Assembly: GCF_902635505.1 (NCBI RefSeq)
Contig: NC_045429.1
Location: forward strand, 432,539,669 to 432,603,668
DNA: 64,000 nt
Direction of reading: 5' to 3'
Source of the DNA: Sarcophilus harrisii
Taxonomy: Eukaryota; Chordata; Mammalia; Dasyuromorphia; Dasyuridae
Shown here: in pieces, positions 60,001-63,780 of the stretch
Numbering within the stretch: the first letter of the stretch is position 1
How the letters are laid out: each line of letters begins with the position of its first letter
Notes under the pieces: generated by a model
What the model was told of the DNA's origin: nothing
What the model saw: the letters and a program-made list of their open reading frames with translations, nothing else
The model's database searches: none
Program-made: the position numbers and the translations under genes

Positions 60001-61593
60001 CTAAAGGTACTGACTGGTAGACCAGCAAGTCCAACCCGGGTAATCTCTCAGTAAGCCATAATCTTTTGGGGTGATAAATTATAGAACAAGGATTCCTTTA
60101 CAGTGGCAGAGGGAGCTTCCTTATCAGAATTCCCTATAGCTAGCACTTAATCTGTACCAAGTGCTTTACAAATATTATCTCATTTGATCTTTACAACCTT
60201 AAGAGTAGATCCTATTAGCTTCATTTTACAGCTGAGGAAACTGAGGCTGAGAAAGGCTACATGATTTGCCCAGGGTTACATAACTAGTAAGTACCCTATC
60301 CATTTTGTCACTTAGCTGCCAAAATACCAATGATATCAAAAGTCCAGGACAAAGACAAAACAAAACCTAAAAAAAATCCTGTCATGATGACTTTGATATT
60401 TAAGGTTTACAAAGTACAACGTCTCATTTGGAGCCCACAGAAGCCCTGTGAGACAGGTTCTAAAGACATTATTATGCTTATTTTATAAGGGAGGAAACTG
60501 AGGCACAGAAATTAAGTGACTTGCCCACAGTCAGATAGCTGGTAAATGCTAGAAGCAGGACTTAGTTTAGTTTCCTTAATTCCAAGCTCAACACTTTTCA
60601 TGCATTGGCCAATGATCTAGCCTCTAGATTATATGTGTGTGTGTGTACATAATATATATATATATATATATACACAAACATACACACATATATAAATATA
60701 TATCAATGTATAAAATGTAAACTCTGTAAAGGCAGGAATCGTTTTTCGTTTTTCTCTATGAAAACCCTAGGTACAGTGCTACCACATAGCAGGTGTTTCA
60801 TAAGTGCTTATGGAATGACTGATTGATATCTAACGCTTCTATATCCAAACAATTTCTATGTTTAAAATTTCATTTTACAGCATAATATCCCTATGAGGCA
60901 GGGAAAGGGGAAGCAGCATTGTTATCATCTTATAGAAGGAGAAACTGAGGTTCAGAGGGGCAAAGAGATGAACCTAATGGGACTCATCTGAAGAACAACA
61001 GGAAGAATTTGATTCAGAATATAAAAATCAGGCCCAATTCTGTACAGAGAGCTCCCCAGGGCTGCCTAAAACTTTTCCTTATTCTTTGGACTTTGTTGTA
61101 ATGATGTAAGAGAGCCATTCATCAACTGAGGACTGGAAAATCATTTTGTTCCATGAAGGATCTGCAGTGGGTTTTGTTGCAACAGGATTTTCCTGAAATC
61201 ACAAACAGAAATTTGCTCTTTGCCCCCCAACCCTTTTTGTTTCTCTCGAGTTGTCGGCTTCTCATCTGCCCTCTCTACCACCCCTGGCTCACCTCACCTA
61301 ATGGGGAAGGACTCTGGGGCTTCCCTGCACCTCACCCACCTCCCATCTCCCCAGGAAGTACCACATGCCTCCAGGAGAGTGATGGCGATCATAAACCAAG
61401 GCGGGGGGCAGCAGGTGTAGCTGTCATAGTACCACTTGCGATCAATTTCACGAGGTAGGGTCTCATAGGCAACATGGCGGATCAGCCGCTGGGAGAGACT
61501 CAGTCCTTTTTCCTCCAGCAGTGCCTTGCTGCACAGCCGCCGGTTACCTTGTAGGATGGCCTGGCGAAAGCTGTTGGACCGTTTGTTGCTCAT
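27461..61593 (-). CDS. RHBDL3: RHBDL3 rhomboid-like intramembrane protease, last six coding exons; 5' partial
   Basis: Spliced gene on the minus strand: exons 61593-61369, 55448-55300, 51716-51604, 41204-41104, 30150-30090 and 27732-27461. They give 921 coding bases, 306 residues plus the stop, out of about 404 in human. The catalytic dyad is present: Ser in GSSGG (codon 41154-41152) and His in VAHLGG (codon 27649-27647). The helix with the conserved His and Asn is seen in IEHLGLN. Several hydrophobic segments match the rhomboid core plus an extra C-terminal helix ending [12 protein letters not shown]. Known of the family: RHBDL3 has N-terminal EF-hands and cleaves within membranes; its substrates are poorly known. 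RHBDL3 is preferred over RHBDL1 and RHBDL2 by near-identity to remembered human RHBDL3 and by its neighbour C17orf75. The EF-hand exons and start codon lie right of 64000. One intron appears to be GC-AG. Confidence 0.95.
28862..28980 (+). repeat. tRNA-derived SINE, sense
   Basis: TACAGTGGATAGAACACCAG, CTGGAATCAGGAGGACCTGG, GCTGTGTGATCCTGGACAAG and TTGCAAAAAACAAAAATG. Confidence 0.72.
29110..29345 (+). repeat. L1 3' end, sense
   Basis: CTTTTTGATCTGATTTTCC, ATATTGAATTGCTTGCTCTC, GTTGAAAACTATCTATGCAT and ATGTTTTGAAAATAAAAAAA at the poly-A end. It is the sense counterpart of the family in reverse at 3168 and 14415. Confidence 0.75.
29385..29640. repeat. MIR fragment (antisense) and L2 3' end (sense)
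   Basis: 29385-29515 has a reversed MIR pattern (CAAGTCATCCTGTGTC, TGAATGTAGGTCTTTCTG). 29555-29640 is an L2 end (CAGTGCTTAGAACACAGTAC, TACTTAATAAATGCTTC). Confidence 0.5.
29860..30070 (+). repeat. MIR/CORE SINE, sense
   Basis: ATTTGGAATCAGAAGAGACC, TGAATTTGAATCCCACCCC, CAATTTCCTTATCTATAAAA and AACATTTTGCAAACTTTAA. It ends about 20 bp from the RHBDL3 donor at 30089. Confidence 0.68.
30090..30150 (-). CDS. RHBDL3: RHBDL3 exon (61 bp)
   Basis: The acceptor is CCCCTCCAG and the donor is TGTA|gtaagt on the minus strand. It encodes [20 protein letters not shown], where human has [20 protein letters not shown]. It ends with the first base of the next Met codon. Confidence 0.95.
30225..30560 (+). 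repeat. Old L1 3' fragment, sense
   Basis: GAAAAACCTGAGAAGATCTG, TATGAACTTATGCAGAATGA and AGAGAGCAGGAGAATAAT are sense versions of the ORF2 end seen in reverse at 7.0-9.0 kb. CTTTTTGGACATGATGAAAT lies further on. Clearly diverged. Confidence 0.6.
30860..30965 (+). repeat. L2 3' end, sense
   Basis: CATCTAGTACAGTGAATGG, TGCTTAATAAGTGCTTATTG and ATTGATTT. Confidence 0.6.
30966..31639. other. RHBDL3 intronic stretch, nothing recognised
   Basis: No repeat or exon is seen. The ORFs here are short and overlap on both strands with no family resemblance. Confidence 0.45.
31640..32180 (-). repeat. CR1/L3 LINE fragment, antisense
   Basis: AAAGGACCTCCGAGATCATC, GAGGGGGAGCTCACTACCTT, AAGTTTCTCCTAACACC and GACGGCCCTTCAAATAG. 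Two overlapping pieces appear, since the opening motif recurs near 31650 and 31870. Confidence 0.7.
32561..32585 (-). mobile_element. Extremely short L1 3' scrap with target-site duplication
   Basis: The perfect 10-bp repeat AGATTGTGTT at 32551-32560 and 32586-32595 flanks 25 bp of T-rich sequence ending AATAACCTTTTATTT. This resembles the first bases of the reversed L1 3' UTR at 7.0, 7.6 and 8.1 kb (TTTAATAGCCTTTTATTT). Confidence 0.65.
33043..33126. repeat. (CT)n microsatellite
   Basis: About 19 CT units, then CTGT/CTAT variants and CCTTCCTCCCCC. Confidence 0.92.
33560..33790 (+). repeat. MIR/CORE SINE, sense
   Basis: TGGATGGAGTGTTATAATGG, CCAAGCCACTTAGCCTTTAT, CAAGGTTGTTATGAGAATCA and TATAAACACTAGCTATTAT. 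Confidence 0.68.
33835..33965 (-). repeat. L2 3' end, antisense
   Basis: CTACTAAGTGTTTATTATGA, ACTGGGCCAGCTCTTAGG and CTCAAGGAACTTAAAATCTA. Confidence 0.55.
33990..34225 (-). repeat. Marsupial SINE, antisense, full length
   Basis: ATCATGTCTGACTTTTCATG, TTTGGGATTTTCTTGACAAG, TAAGTGACTTGTCAACATCA and TTCCTGATTCCAGGGC. Confidence 0.75.
34226..35160. other. RHBDL3 intronic stretch, nothing recognised
   Basis: No repeat or coding homology is seen. Short ORFs here have no family features. Confidence 0.45.
35168..35325. repeat. (CA)n then (CT)n compound microsatellite
   Basis: About 14 CA units, then CT/TTTC/CTGT runs to about 35310. Opposing low-complexity ORFs of about 130 codons (Leu/Ser-rich and Arg/Glu-rich) come from it. 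Confidence 0.92.
35440..35590 (-). repeat. MIR-like SINE fragment, antisense
   Basis: GAATTTTTAGGATTGGAAGA, TCACAGGTGAGGAGGTAG and GCAGCACCAGGGCCAGAACC. Confidence 0.45.
35600..36395. other. RHBDL3 intronic stretch, nothing recognised
   Basis: Apparently single-copy sequence. Possible degraded CR1/L3 near 36000-36110 (GTTGTGCAAATTTTTGC, GGAGCTCACTACACTG). Confidence 0.4.
36400..36700 (+). repeat. Marsupial SINE, sense, followed by a MIR tail
   Basis: TTAGTAGGTGGCTCAGAGGC, CAAATCTGACTTCAAGCCC, TTTGCCTCAGTTTCCATATA, GGAGATGGAAATGGGAAATG and CCAAGAGAACCCCAAAAGGA. A second tail (CAGTTTCTTCCTTTGTAAAA) follows at 36628. Confidence 0.75.
36770..36935 (-). repeat. MIR-like SINE, antisense
   Basis: CATAGCTGAACAAGACCATT, AGGAACTGAGGCTCAGAAGA and TTATGCAGGTAGCAAATGG. 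Confidence 0.55.
37075..37315 (-). repeat. Marsupial SINE, antisense, full length
   Basis: CCATTTGGATTTTCTTGGCA, TTTGCCATTTCCTTCTCCAG, AAGTGACCTGCCCAGGTTC and ATGAAGATGAGTCTTCTTGA. Confidence 0.78.
37316..38455. other. RHBDL3 intronic stretch; one MIR piece
   Basis: A diverged MIR (TCCATCTTTTCATCTGAAAA) lies at about 37500-37620. The rest, including the GC-richer part 37980-38300, is apparently single copy, and I see no exon in it. Confidence 0.45.
38459..38640. repeat. 24-bp purine minisatellite
   Basis: About six tandem copies of a 24-bp unit: four GAG/GGA triplets, then GAAGAGGAAAAG. The spacing of GAAGAGGAAAAG is constant in the centre and degrades at both ends. The period is a multiple of three and stop-free, so it opens long frames on both strands (Glu/Lys-rich on plus, Ser/Phe- or Pro/Phe-rich on minus). 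Confidence 0.92.
39062..40390. repeat. Long GAGA/GACA purine-rich repeat tract with a recurring ATAATGGAAAAGG motif
   Basis: About 1.3 kb of AGAGA/GACAGA/CACAGA on the plus strand. It is interrupted some 14 times by a CATAATGGAAAAGGAAA- or CACAATGAAAAAGGAAA-like module, for example near 39172, 39339, 39494, 39606, 39686, 39799, 39884, 39949, 40076, 40170 and 40230. The block AAGGGACACACAGAGAGATA also recurs. It lies in the RHBDL3 intron, so the transcript carries the pyrimidine strand. ORFs of 619, 499 and 384 codons on the minus strand are artefacts of this stop-poor repeat. Confidence 0.93.
40391..40629. other. Intronic stretch with a short (TG)n
   Basis: A TGTG-rich patch lies at about 40530-40580. 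The rest is unrecognised. Confidence 0.5.
40630..41035 (+). mobile_element. Possible solitary LTR of an endogenous retrovirus (fossil)
   Basis: About 400 bp not resembling neighbouring repeats, ending in GGTGAACCCCAATAAAG followed by TTTGTTCA. The AATAAA signal near a right edge and the C-rich ACCCACGCCCGGGTGCCCC before it resemble a retroviral LTR. No internal gag, pol or env sequence is seen beside it, and I could not find a clear flanking duplication. Family and age are uncertain. Confidence 0.3.
41104..41204 (-). CDS. RHBDL3: RHBDL3 exon with catalytic serine
   Basis: The acceptor is CTACAACAG and the donor is ATG|gtgagt on the minus strand. It encodes [19 protein letters not shown] and [14 protein letters not shown]. 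The GxSG motif (GSSG) carries the nucleophilic Ser at 41154-41152. It appears identical to human as I remember it. Confidence 0.97.
41440..41860 (-). repeat. CR1/L3 LINE fragment, antisense, holding a (CA)n/(CG) microsatellite
   Basis: AATCACAGAATTTCTGAGGT, AAATCCTCCAGAGGGAGGAA, CCAGGCAGCCAATTCTAC and CTCTCCAGGATAAACATTCC. A CACACG/CGCGTGCGCA run with about 13 CA units sits at 41725-41776. Confidence 0.75.
41865..42095 (+). repeat. Marsupial SINE, sense, full length
   Basis: GAGGATAGAGTTCTGAACCC, GAATTCAAATCCAACTACAC, TGTGTGACCCTGGACAGGTC, AAATGAGCTGGAGAAGGAAA and CAAGGAAATCCCAAATAGAG. Confidence 0.8.
42435..42600 (+). repeat. MIR-type SINE, sense
   Basis: GGGTGATCTTGCAGAAGTCC, GTCTCAGTCTCCTCATCTGA and GACCTAAATGGCCTTTAGGG. 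Confidence 0.65.
42601..43079. other. Intronic stretch with a weak SINE piece
   Basis: CTTCCTCTGACACATACTAT at about 42950 looks like a SINE fragment. The rest is unrecognised. Confidence 0.4.
43080..43190 (-). repeat. L2 3' end, antisense
   Basis: TATGTGCCAGGCACTGGGCT followed by AAGCACCGAGGGTACACA. Confidence 0.6.
43300..43510 (-). repeat. MIR/CORE SINE, antisense
   Basis: AATAACAACAGTAATAAATC, AGTTTGCAAAATATTTTCTT, AAACTGAGGTTAAATTACTT and GATTTGAATCCATGTCTCTG. Confidence 0.68.
43540..43860 (+). repeat. Two truncated sense SINEs in tandem
   Basis: GGGAGGCAATGTGGTGTAAT with TTTCTGTAAAATGAGAGGAT, then TCAGTTTCCCCAGCTGTAAA with CTTGTGAAGATCAAATGAGA. Confidence 0.6.
43865..44025 (-). repeat. 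Marsupial tRNA-SINE, antisense
   Basis: CTGAGGCAACTGGGGTTAAG, TGACTTGCCCAGGGTCACG, AACTCAGGTCCTCCTGATTT and CACCAACTAGCTGCCCC. Confidence 0.82.
44026..44679. other. RHBDL3 intronic stretch, apparently single copy
   Basis: No repeat or exon recognised. A run of purine-rich, moderately GC-rich sequence lies at 44190-44680. Confidence 0.45.
44680..45095 (+). repeat. Sense SINE split by an antisense SINE
   Basis: The outer SINE runs GGCTTCCTGGATGGATTTAC, TTTGAATCTGGCCTCAGAC and CAATCTCTG to about 44799. It resumes with ATAAAAGCACCTGCCGCTC and GTGAAGATCAAATGAGACAA to about 45090. The part between is a separate antisense copy. Confidence 0.7.
44800..45015 (-). repeat. Antisense SINE nested in the 44680 SINE
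   Basis: TTCAGTCGTGTCCAACTCTT, CATTTCCTTCTTCAGTATG, AGTGACTTGCCCGGGGTCAC and AAACTCAGGCCTGGCATC. Confidence 0.78.
45120..45725 (+). repeat. Cluster of partial MIR/SINE copies, sense
   Basis: At least four truncated copies: CCTCAGTTTTCTCAGTAAAA (45235), GATCTGGATTCAAGTTTGAC (45317), TTCAAATTTTGCTTAGCACA (45430) with TTGTGAGGCTCAAATGAGAC (45549), and CCTCATCTGGAAAATGGGG (45636). Confidence 0.6.
45725..46135 (+). repeat. SINE dimer, sense
   Basis: Two head-to-tail copies. The first has TGTGACTCTGATCAAGTCAC, C- and A-runs (45890-45915) and CAAATGGGATCATGAAGAAT. The second has CATGACTCTGGGCAAGTCAC, AAGCTGGAGAAGGAAATGGC and CAAATAAGGTCATGAAAAG. The second lacks the tRNA-like head. Confidence 0.75.
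46136..46789. other. RHBDL3 intronic stretch, apparently single copy
   Basis: No repeat or exon recognised. Confidence 0.4.
46790..47155 (-). repeat. Marsupial SINE plus MIR/CORE SINE, both antisense
   Basis: 46790-46945: TTCAGTTGTGTCCAAGTCTT, GGGATTTTCTTGGCAGAGAT. 46945-47155: TACATTTATATAGTAGTATC, TTTGCAAAATACTTTCTTCA and TTGAACCCAGGTCTTTAGAC. Confidence 0.7.
47460..47720 (+). repeat. MIR-type SINEs, sense
   Basis: CTAGTTCAAATCCTTTGTCT, GTGACCTTGGGCTTAACTTC, CTCAGTTTCTTCATCTTCTT, then a second tail TTTTCTCACCTTAAAAATGA. Confidence 0.6.
47721..48564. other. RHBDL3 intronic stretch, apparently single copy
   Basis: A repeat-free block. The AT-rich part (47990-48070, TAATTTCACAAAGCAGGG) could be conserved non-coding sequence. 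Not testable here. Confidence 0.4.
48565..48760 (-). repeat. MIR-like SINE, antisense
   Basis: GACTTAGAGCTAGAAGGAAA, GCCCAAGGTCACCCAGCAAG and GAATACAGATCTTCCTGAAT. Confidence 0.65.
48761..50285. other. RHBDL3 intronic stretch, largely repeat-free
   Basis: No exon found on either strand with acceptable splice sites and RHBDL3 similarity. The block 49540-49890 is free of recognisable repeats. Confidence 0.4.
50290..50640 (+). repeat. L2 3' region, sense
   Basis: TTTTTGCACAGGCTGTGCAT, GCCAGGAATGCTTTTTCTTT, AATTCCTTGAAGATAAAGGC and GAGCTTAATAACTACTTGTT. Confidence 0.75.
50720..50960 (+). repeat. MIR/SINE pieces, sense
   Basis: CTGGATTCAAATCTTGCTTC, CAGTTTCCTAATCTGTAAGA and ATGATTCAAATCTTGACTCA. 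Confidence 0.55.
50995..51120 (-). repeat. L2 3' end, antisense
   Basis: GCATTTATACAGCACTTATT, CCAGAGATACAAAGAGAG and GGAGCTCACACTCTAATTGG. Confidence 0.65.
51121..51603. other. RHBDL3 intronic stretch, nothing clear
   Basis: Possible diverged MIR tail near 51240-51320 (GACCTGTTTCCTATATGTAA). Otherwise unrecognised. Confidence 0.4.
51604..51716 (-). CDS. RHBDL3: RHBDL3 exon with conserved His/Asn helix
   Basis: The acceptor is CTGGCACAG and the donor is GCAG|gtaggt on the minus strand. It encodes [19 protein letters not shown] and [18 protein letters not shown]. The IEHLGLN motif carries the rhomboid His and Asn that help form the oxyanion region. Confidence 0.95.
52085..52300 (+). repeat. 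MIR/CORE SINE, sense
   Basis: GGTAAGTCACTTAATCTCTG, TTTTCTCAACCATAAAATGG, TTGGGAGGATCAAATGAGAC and TAGGTGCTAAATAAATGCC. Confidence 0.75.
52505..52670 (-). repeat. MIR-like SINE, antisense
   Basis: GAGATTCAGAGCTGGAAGGG, TATTTTGCAGATCAGACAAC and TTTGAACCCATGTCCTCTGC. Confidence 0.7.
52671..53884. other. RHBDL3 intronic stretch, apparently single copy
   Basis: No repeat or exon recognised; moderately GC-rich. Confidence 0.4.
53885..54060 (-). repeat. MIR-like SINE, antisense
   Basis: GGATCAGAGCTAGAATGATC, TTTACAGATGAGGAAAAAGG and TTGCCCAATTTCACACAGG. Confidence 0.65.
54140..54355 (+). repeat. Marsupial SINE, sense
   Basis: TGGGCAAGTCACTTCACCCT, CAAATGAGCTGGAGAAGGAA, CCAAGAAAACCTCCAATGGG and GTCACAAAGAGTCAGACGTG. 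Confidence 0.8.
54360..55299. other. RHBDL3 intronic stretch with a 22-23 bp tandem duplication
   Basis: ACAGTAACTCTGTACTGAAC occurs twice in tandem at about 54748-54791. The surrounding 54450-54900 is unrecognised and could be an old element I cannot name. Confidence 0.45.
55300..55448 (-). CDS. RHBDL3: RHBDL3 exon following the GC-AG intron
   Basis: The acceptor is CTTTTGTCCAG and the donor is GCAGG|gtaagt on the minus strand. It encodes [33 protein letters not shown] and [16 protein letters not shown]. Human has [17 protein letters not shown]. Confidence 0.96.
55725..55830 (+). repeat. MIR-type SINE tail, sense
   Basis: TTTCCTTGTGGGTAAAATGA and GGTCTCTTCCAGCTCTGAAT. Confidence 0.5.
56030..56265 (+). 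repeat. L2 fragment, sense
   Basis: CAGCATCACCTTCTCCGTGA, AATGAAGCCTTTCCTGATAC and TTCATTTGTACTTATTTCC. Confidence 0.65.
56275..56660 (-). repeat. MIR/CORE SINE, antisense, then a short sense SINE tail
   Basis: ATAGCTACCATTTCCACAGT, GAATATTATCTCATTTGACC, TGTCAGAGGCTGAATTTGAA. At 56525-56660: AAATGGGGATGATAATAATA and TTTGTGAGGATCAAATTTAG in sense. Confidence 0.65.
56710..56965 (+). repeat. Marsupial SINE, sense
   Basis: AGCAGTAGCTAGGTGATACA, CTTGGAATCAGGAAGACCTG, CAGTTTCCTCAACTGTAAAA and CTTAGCACAGTGCCTAGAAT. Confidence 0.8.
56972..57062. repeat. (GTA)n/(GTG)n trinucleotide repeat
   Basis: TAGTAGTAG, GGTGGTGGTG and TAGTAATAG runs. A related GATGATGATG/GGTGGTGGTG patch is at 56655-56700. Confidence 0.85.
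57190..57370 (+). repeat. MIR-type SINE, sense
   Basis: CGTTCAAATCCTGACTCTGA, CTTTTCCCTTCTGTAAAATG and CACAAAGCTGTTGTGAGGG. Confidence 0.65.
57640..57905 (-). repeat. Marsupial SINE, antisense, full length
   Basis: TTTGCAAAGATACTAGAGTG, CAGATGAGGAAACTGAGGCA, GGGACTTGCCCAGAATCACA and TACTGTGCTACCTAGTTGTC. Confidence 0.8.
57906..58624. other. RHBDL3 intronic stretch, apparently single copy
   Basis: No repeat or exon recognised. Confidence 0.4.
58625..58790 (+). repeat. MIR-type SINE, sense
   Basis: CTTCCCTGAGCCTCAGTTTA, CCCATCTGAAAAAATGGGC and AGGCTCAAATGAGATTCG. Confidence 0.65.
58791..59280. other. RHBDL3 intronic stretch, nothing clear
   Basis: AAGAACCAGAGATGCTTGAT (58880) may be a degraded LINE. 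The rest is AT-rich. Confidence 0.35.
59281..59460 (-). repeat. L1 3' end, antisense, strongly truncated
   Basis: AGCTTTTTATTTTTCAAAAC, ATATGCATGGAAAATTCTTT, AACCTTGTGTTCCAATTCCC and CTAGATGGCAAGTAATCC. It is the reverse of the sense 3' end at 29110. Confidence 0.75.
59480..59800 (+). repeat. MIR/CORE SINE copies, sense
   Basis: GGCAGCATGGAGTGGTGGTT, CGAGTTCAAATCTATTTCTG, a second head GTCAAGTGCTGGATTTGGAG, then CAGTTTCCTCATCTGTAAAA and GAAGCTCAAATGAGATAGC. Confidence 0.7.
60130..60310 (-). repeat. MIR3-type SINE, antisense
   Basis: GTGCTTTACAAATATTATCT, CATTTGATCTTTACAACCTT and GCTGAGGAAACTGAGGCTGA. Confidence 0.7.
60390..60610 (-). repeat. MIR3-type SINE, antisense
   Basis: AGGTTTACAAAGTACAACG, GGAGGAAACTGAGGCACAG and AGTGACTTGCCCACAGTCAG. 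Confidence 0.7.
60632..60710. repeat. (TG)n, (TA)n and TATACA microsatellite
   Basis: GTGTGTGTGTG, then about ten TA units and ACACATATATAAATATATA. Confidence 0.88.
60715..60830 (+). repeat. L2 3' end, sense
   Basis: AACTCTGTAAAGGCAGGAAT, GGTACAGTGCTACCACATAG and CATAAGTGCTTATGGAATGA. Confidence 0.65.
60835..61030 (-). repeat. MIR-type SINE, antisense
   Basis: AAATTTCATTTTACAGCATA, ATCCCTATGAGGCAGGGAAA and GGAGAAACTGAGGTTCAGAG. Confidence 0.6.
61363..61368 (-). promoter_or_regulatory. RHBDL3: Non-canonical GC 5' splice site of RHBDL3
   Basis: On the minus strand the coding sequence reads CTCCTGGAG and then GCATGT. Frame and family sequence (LLE followed by AFFLYNG) require the join right after GAG, so the intron starts GC. 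All other U1-pairing positions except +4 fit. The GT four bases further in would break frame. Confidence 0.8.
61369..61593 (-). CDS. RHBDL3: RHBDL3 exon, first visible; start of rhomboid domain
   Basis: The acceptor is TTCTCCACAG on the minus strand. It has seventy-five whole codons: [55 protein letters not shown] and [13 protein letters not shown]. The ATG is internal (human [11 protein letters not shown]), not the start codon. It links the EF-hand region to the first membrane segment. It ends at a GC donor. Confidence 0.95.
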
Positions 61594-62255
61594 CTGTGGA
61601 GAAAAGCATAGAAATTAAATCTCAAATAGGGAATTCCCTCCTCCTGAAGCCATCCTGCCCGGGGAGGGGATGGGAGTCAAATATAACCATTTCCTGGGGA
61701 GGGTAAAGAGCACAAACAAGCTGGGCAATGGAAAAAGGAAGAAAGCAGACTGAATGTGATCCAGGATCTCATCACTTCCCCACTCACACCACATCACCCT
61801 TCCCTGGAAAAACATCTTCCCTGGATGTTTTAAAGGTCTGAACAGAAATGCCCAAATACATGAATAATGGTGATATTTTCCCCTTAGGAGCTGTAGGGCA
61901 AGAGACATTTTCAGTGTTCCTGAAGGAGGTGATAGAAGGAGCTAAGGCAGACAGGAGAGAGATAACTGGGAAAGGATAAGGGGAGATGGATGCTGGAGCC
62001 TCTGAGGCAAGAGATAGCTATTTTATTATCCAAGTGGACAGAATCTCAAGCGAGGAAGTCCCCAGAATAACAGACCGAGATCGGGCAAAGATAAATCAAA
62101 CAGTATTGGAGCTTTGGAGGGGCAGTGTGATACAGGGGATTTAAAGTTGGAAAAGTTGGGTTTAAATATTGCTTATATCACTTAACATAGTATCCTTTAT
62201 CACTAGAATGAGGAAGTCTCATTAGATGCCCTCTAAGGTCCCCATGGTTTAAAAT
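61594..62255. other. RHBDL3: RHBDL3 intron upstream of the 61593 exon
   Basis: No EF-hand exon (expected to end near QDFVSL) was found on the minus strand here or further right. A short SINE tail precedes 62256. Otherwise unrecognised. Confidence 0.5.
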
Positions 62256-62269
62256 CTGTGATTAATGAT

Positions 62270-62442
62270 TTTTTTCTTTTCTTCTTTCTTTCTTTTTTTC
62301 TTTTTTGCTGAGGCAATTGGGGTTAAGTGACTTGCCCAGGGTCACACAGCCAGGAAATGTTAAGTGTCTGAGGCCAGATTTGAAACTCAGATCCTCCTGA
62401 CTTCAGGGCTGGTGCTCTAACCACTGTGCCATCTAGCTGCCC
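62270..62442 (-). mobile_element. Young tRNA-derived SINE, antisense, with 14-bp target-site duplication
   Basis: CTGTGATTAATGAT at 62256-62269 and 62443-62456 flanks a T/C-rich tail, then GCTGAGGCAATTGGGGTTAA, TGACTTGCCCAGGGTCACAC, TCCTCCTGACTTCAGGGCTG and CCATCTAGCTGCCC. The perfect duplication and little-diverged body indicate recent insertion. Confidence 0.92.
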
Positions 62443-62524
62443 CTGTGATTAATGATCTTAAAAGCTACATGTTCGTGACCCAGAGGAAAGTTCAATTCCT
62501 GTATGTCCTGGCATTCAATCTCCA

Positions 62525-62900
62525 ACTTCAGAATACAGGATTATAGATTGAGAATTAGAAGGAAGACTGAAAGTCATCTAAGGGAGCAACATGGTGGAGT
62601 GGAATAAGCACGATTTCTGGAAGCAGAGGATCTGTGTTTGAATTTTGACCTTGATACTGCTGTGTGACCTTGGACAAAAATCACAACTTCTCAGGACCTC
62701 GGTTTCTCATCTATAAAATGGGGGTCATCCTACAGAGTCTCCAAGGTCCCTTCCTATGCTATGACGATGATCCTAGTCCCACCCTCTCATTTTATAAATG
62801 AGGAAACTGAGACCTAGGGAAGTTAAGTACTTGACCCAAAGACACCGGGAAGGTAAATGGCAGAGCTGGGTTCTGAAGCCAAGTGCATTGACTCCTCTCC
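62525..62900 (-). repeat. MIR-like SINE, antisense, split by a sense SINE
   Basis: GAGAATTAGAAGGAAGACTG and AAAGTCATCT lie left of a sense SINE at about 62580-62768 (GGTGGAGTGGAATAAGCACG, CTCATCTATAAAATGGGGGT). Right of it the antisense copy goes on: CTAGTCCCACCCTCTCATTT, TATAAATGAGGAAACTGAGA and GGCAGAGCTGGGTTCTGAAG. Confidence 0.72.
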
Positions 62901-63089
62901 ATGGGCCTCCCAGCTGAGCTGCTTTTCAGTCCGTTACTTGATCTCCAACCCCAACTAAGGAAGGCATTTTATTAGACTTTCAAGTTGAGCCAGGCAAGAC
63001 TCAGGCTCCCCTCTTCAGGCTGTACTTAACCCCTGCCTGTGACCACACTGACCACATCCTCAGTGCGGCTCTGACAACACAGCCGGGCT

Positions 63090-63600
63090 GCTGACTCTTC
63101 CCTCCCCTAATGCATCAGCCACAGTCCCGGAGACCGCTCCATCTCCTGGCCAGTCCCCGACCTGGAACACTCTCCCCTTACATCTCTACCTCCCGCCTTC
63201 TTTCAAGTTCCAACCGAAATCCCACCTCCGACAGCCAAATGTTACCTATCAAGACAGATTTTCTCTCTGGACATATTTTCTCTTTTCCTTTCCCCCCCAT
63301 CTGCAGACACACAGAAAGACATCGCATGGATATTTTTTCCTCTCCCCAAACATCACAGACATACAGAAACACACACAATACATTTTCTCTCTCCTCTTAC
63401 TATCTTCATTCCCTCTTAATTCTAGTGCCTTCCCTTTTTAATTATCTCTGATTTAGCCTTGTTTGTACATAGTCCTTTGCTTGCTGTCTCCCTCTTAGAT
63501 TGAGCTTCTTGAGAGCAGAGACTGAGTCTTGTCTCTTTGCAGCCCCAACACTTAGCACCGTGCCTAGCATAGGAAGGGTAATTAATAAGTGTTTAATTAA
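63090..63600 (+). repeat. L2 3' region, sense
   Basis: CTTTCAAGTTCCAACCGAAA, GATTGAGCTTCTTGAGAGCA, CAACACTTAGCACCGTGCC and ATTAATAAGTGTTTAATTA. Confidence 0.7.
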
Positions 63601-63780
63601 TAAGGGCATCTAAGTCGCTCAGCCGGCCCTGCAATCAAGAGGACCTGAGTTCAAAACTTGACTCAGATACTTGACAATTACTTATACTTGACCTGGGTAA
63701 GCCTGACTTGCCCAGCCTCTCACTGAACTTGGTTTCCAGCCAAAGAGAGGTGGAGGATAGACAGTGAAGTCCGTGTCTAC
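63601..63780 (+). repeat. Marsupial SINE, sense, diverged
   Basis: GGGCATCTAAGTCGCTCAGC, AAGAGGACCTGAGTTCAAAA and CTTGACTCAGATACTTGAC. Confidence 0.6.

Noticed and set aside
61591-61593. ATG at the beginning of the RHBDL3 exon as the start codon
   Set aside because: It directly follows a good acceptor (TTCTCCACAG), and human RHBDL3 has the same internal Met preceded by an EF-hand region.
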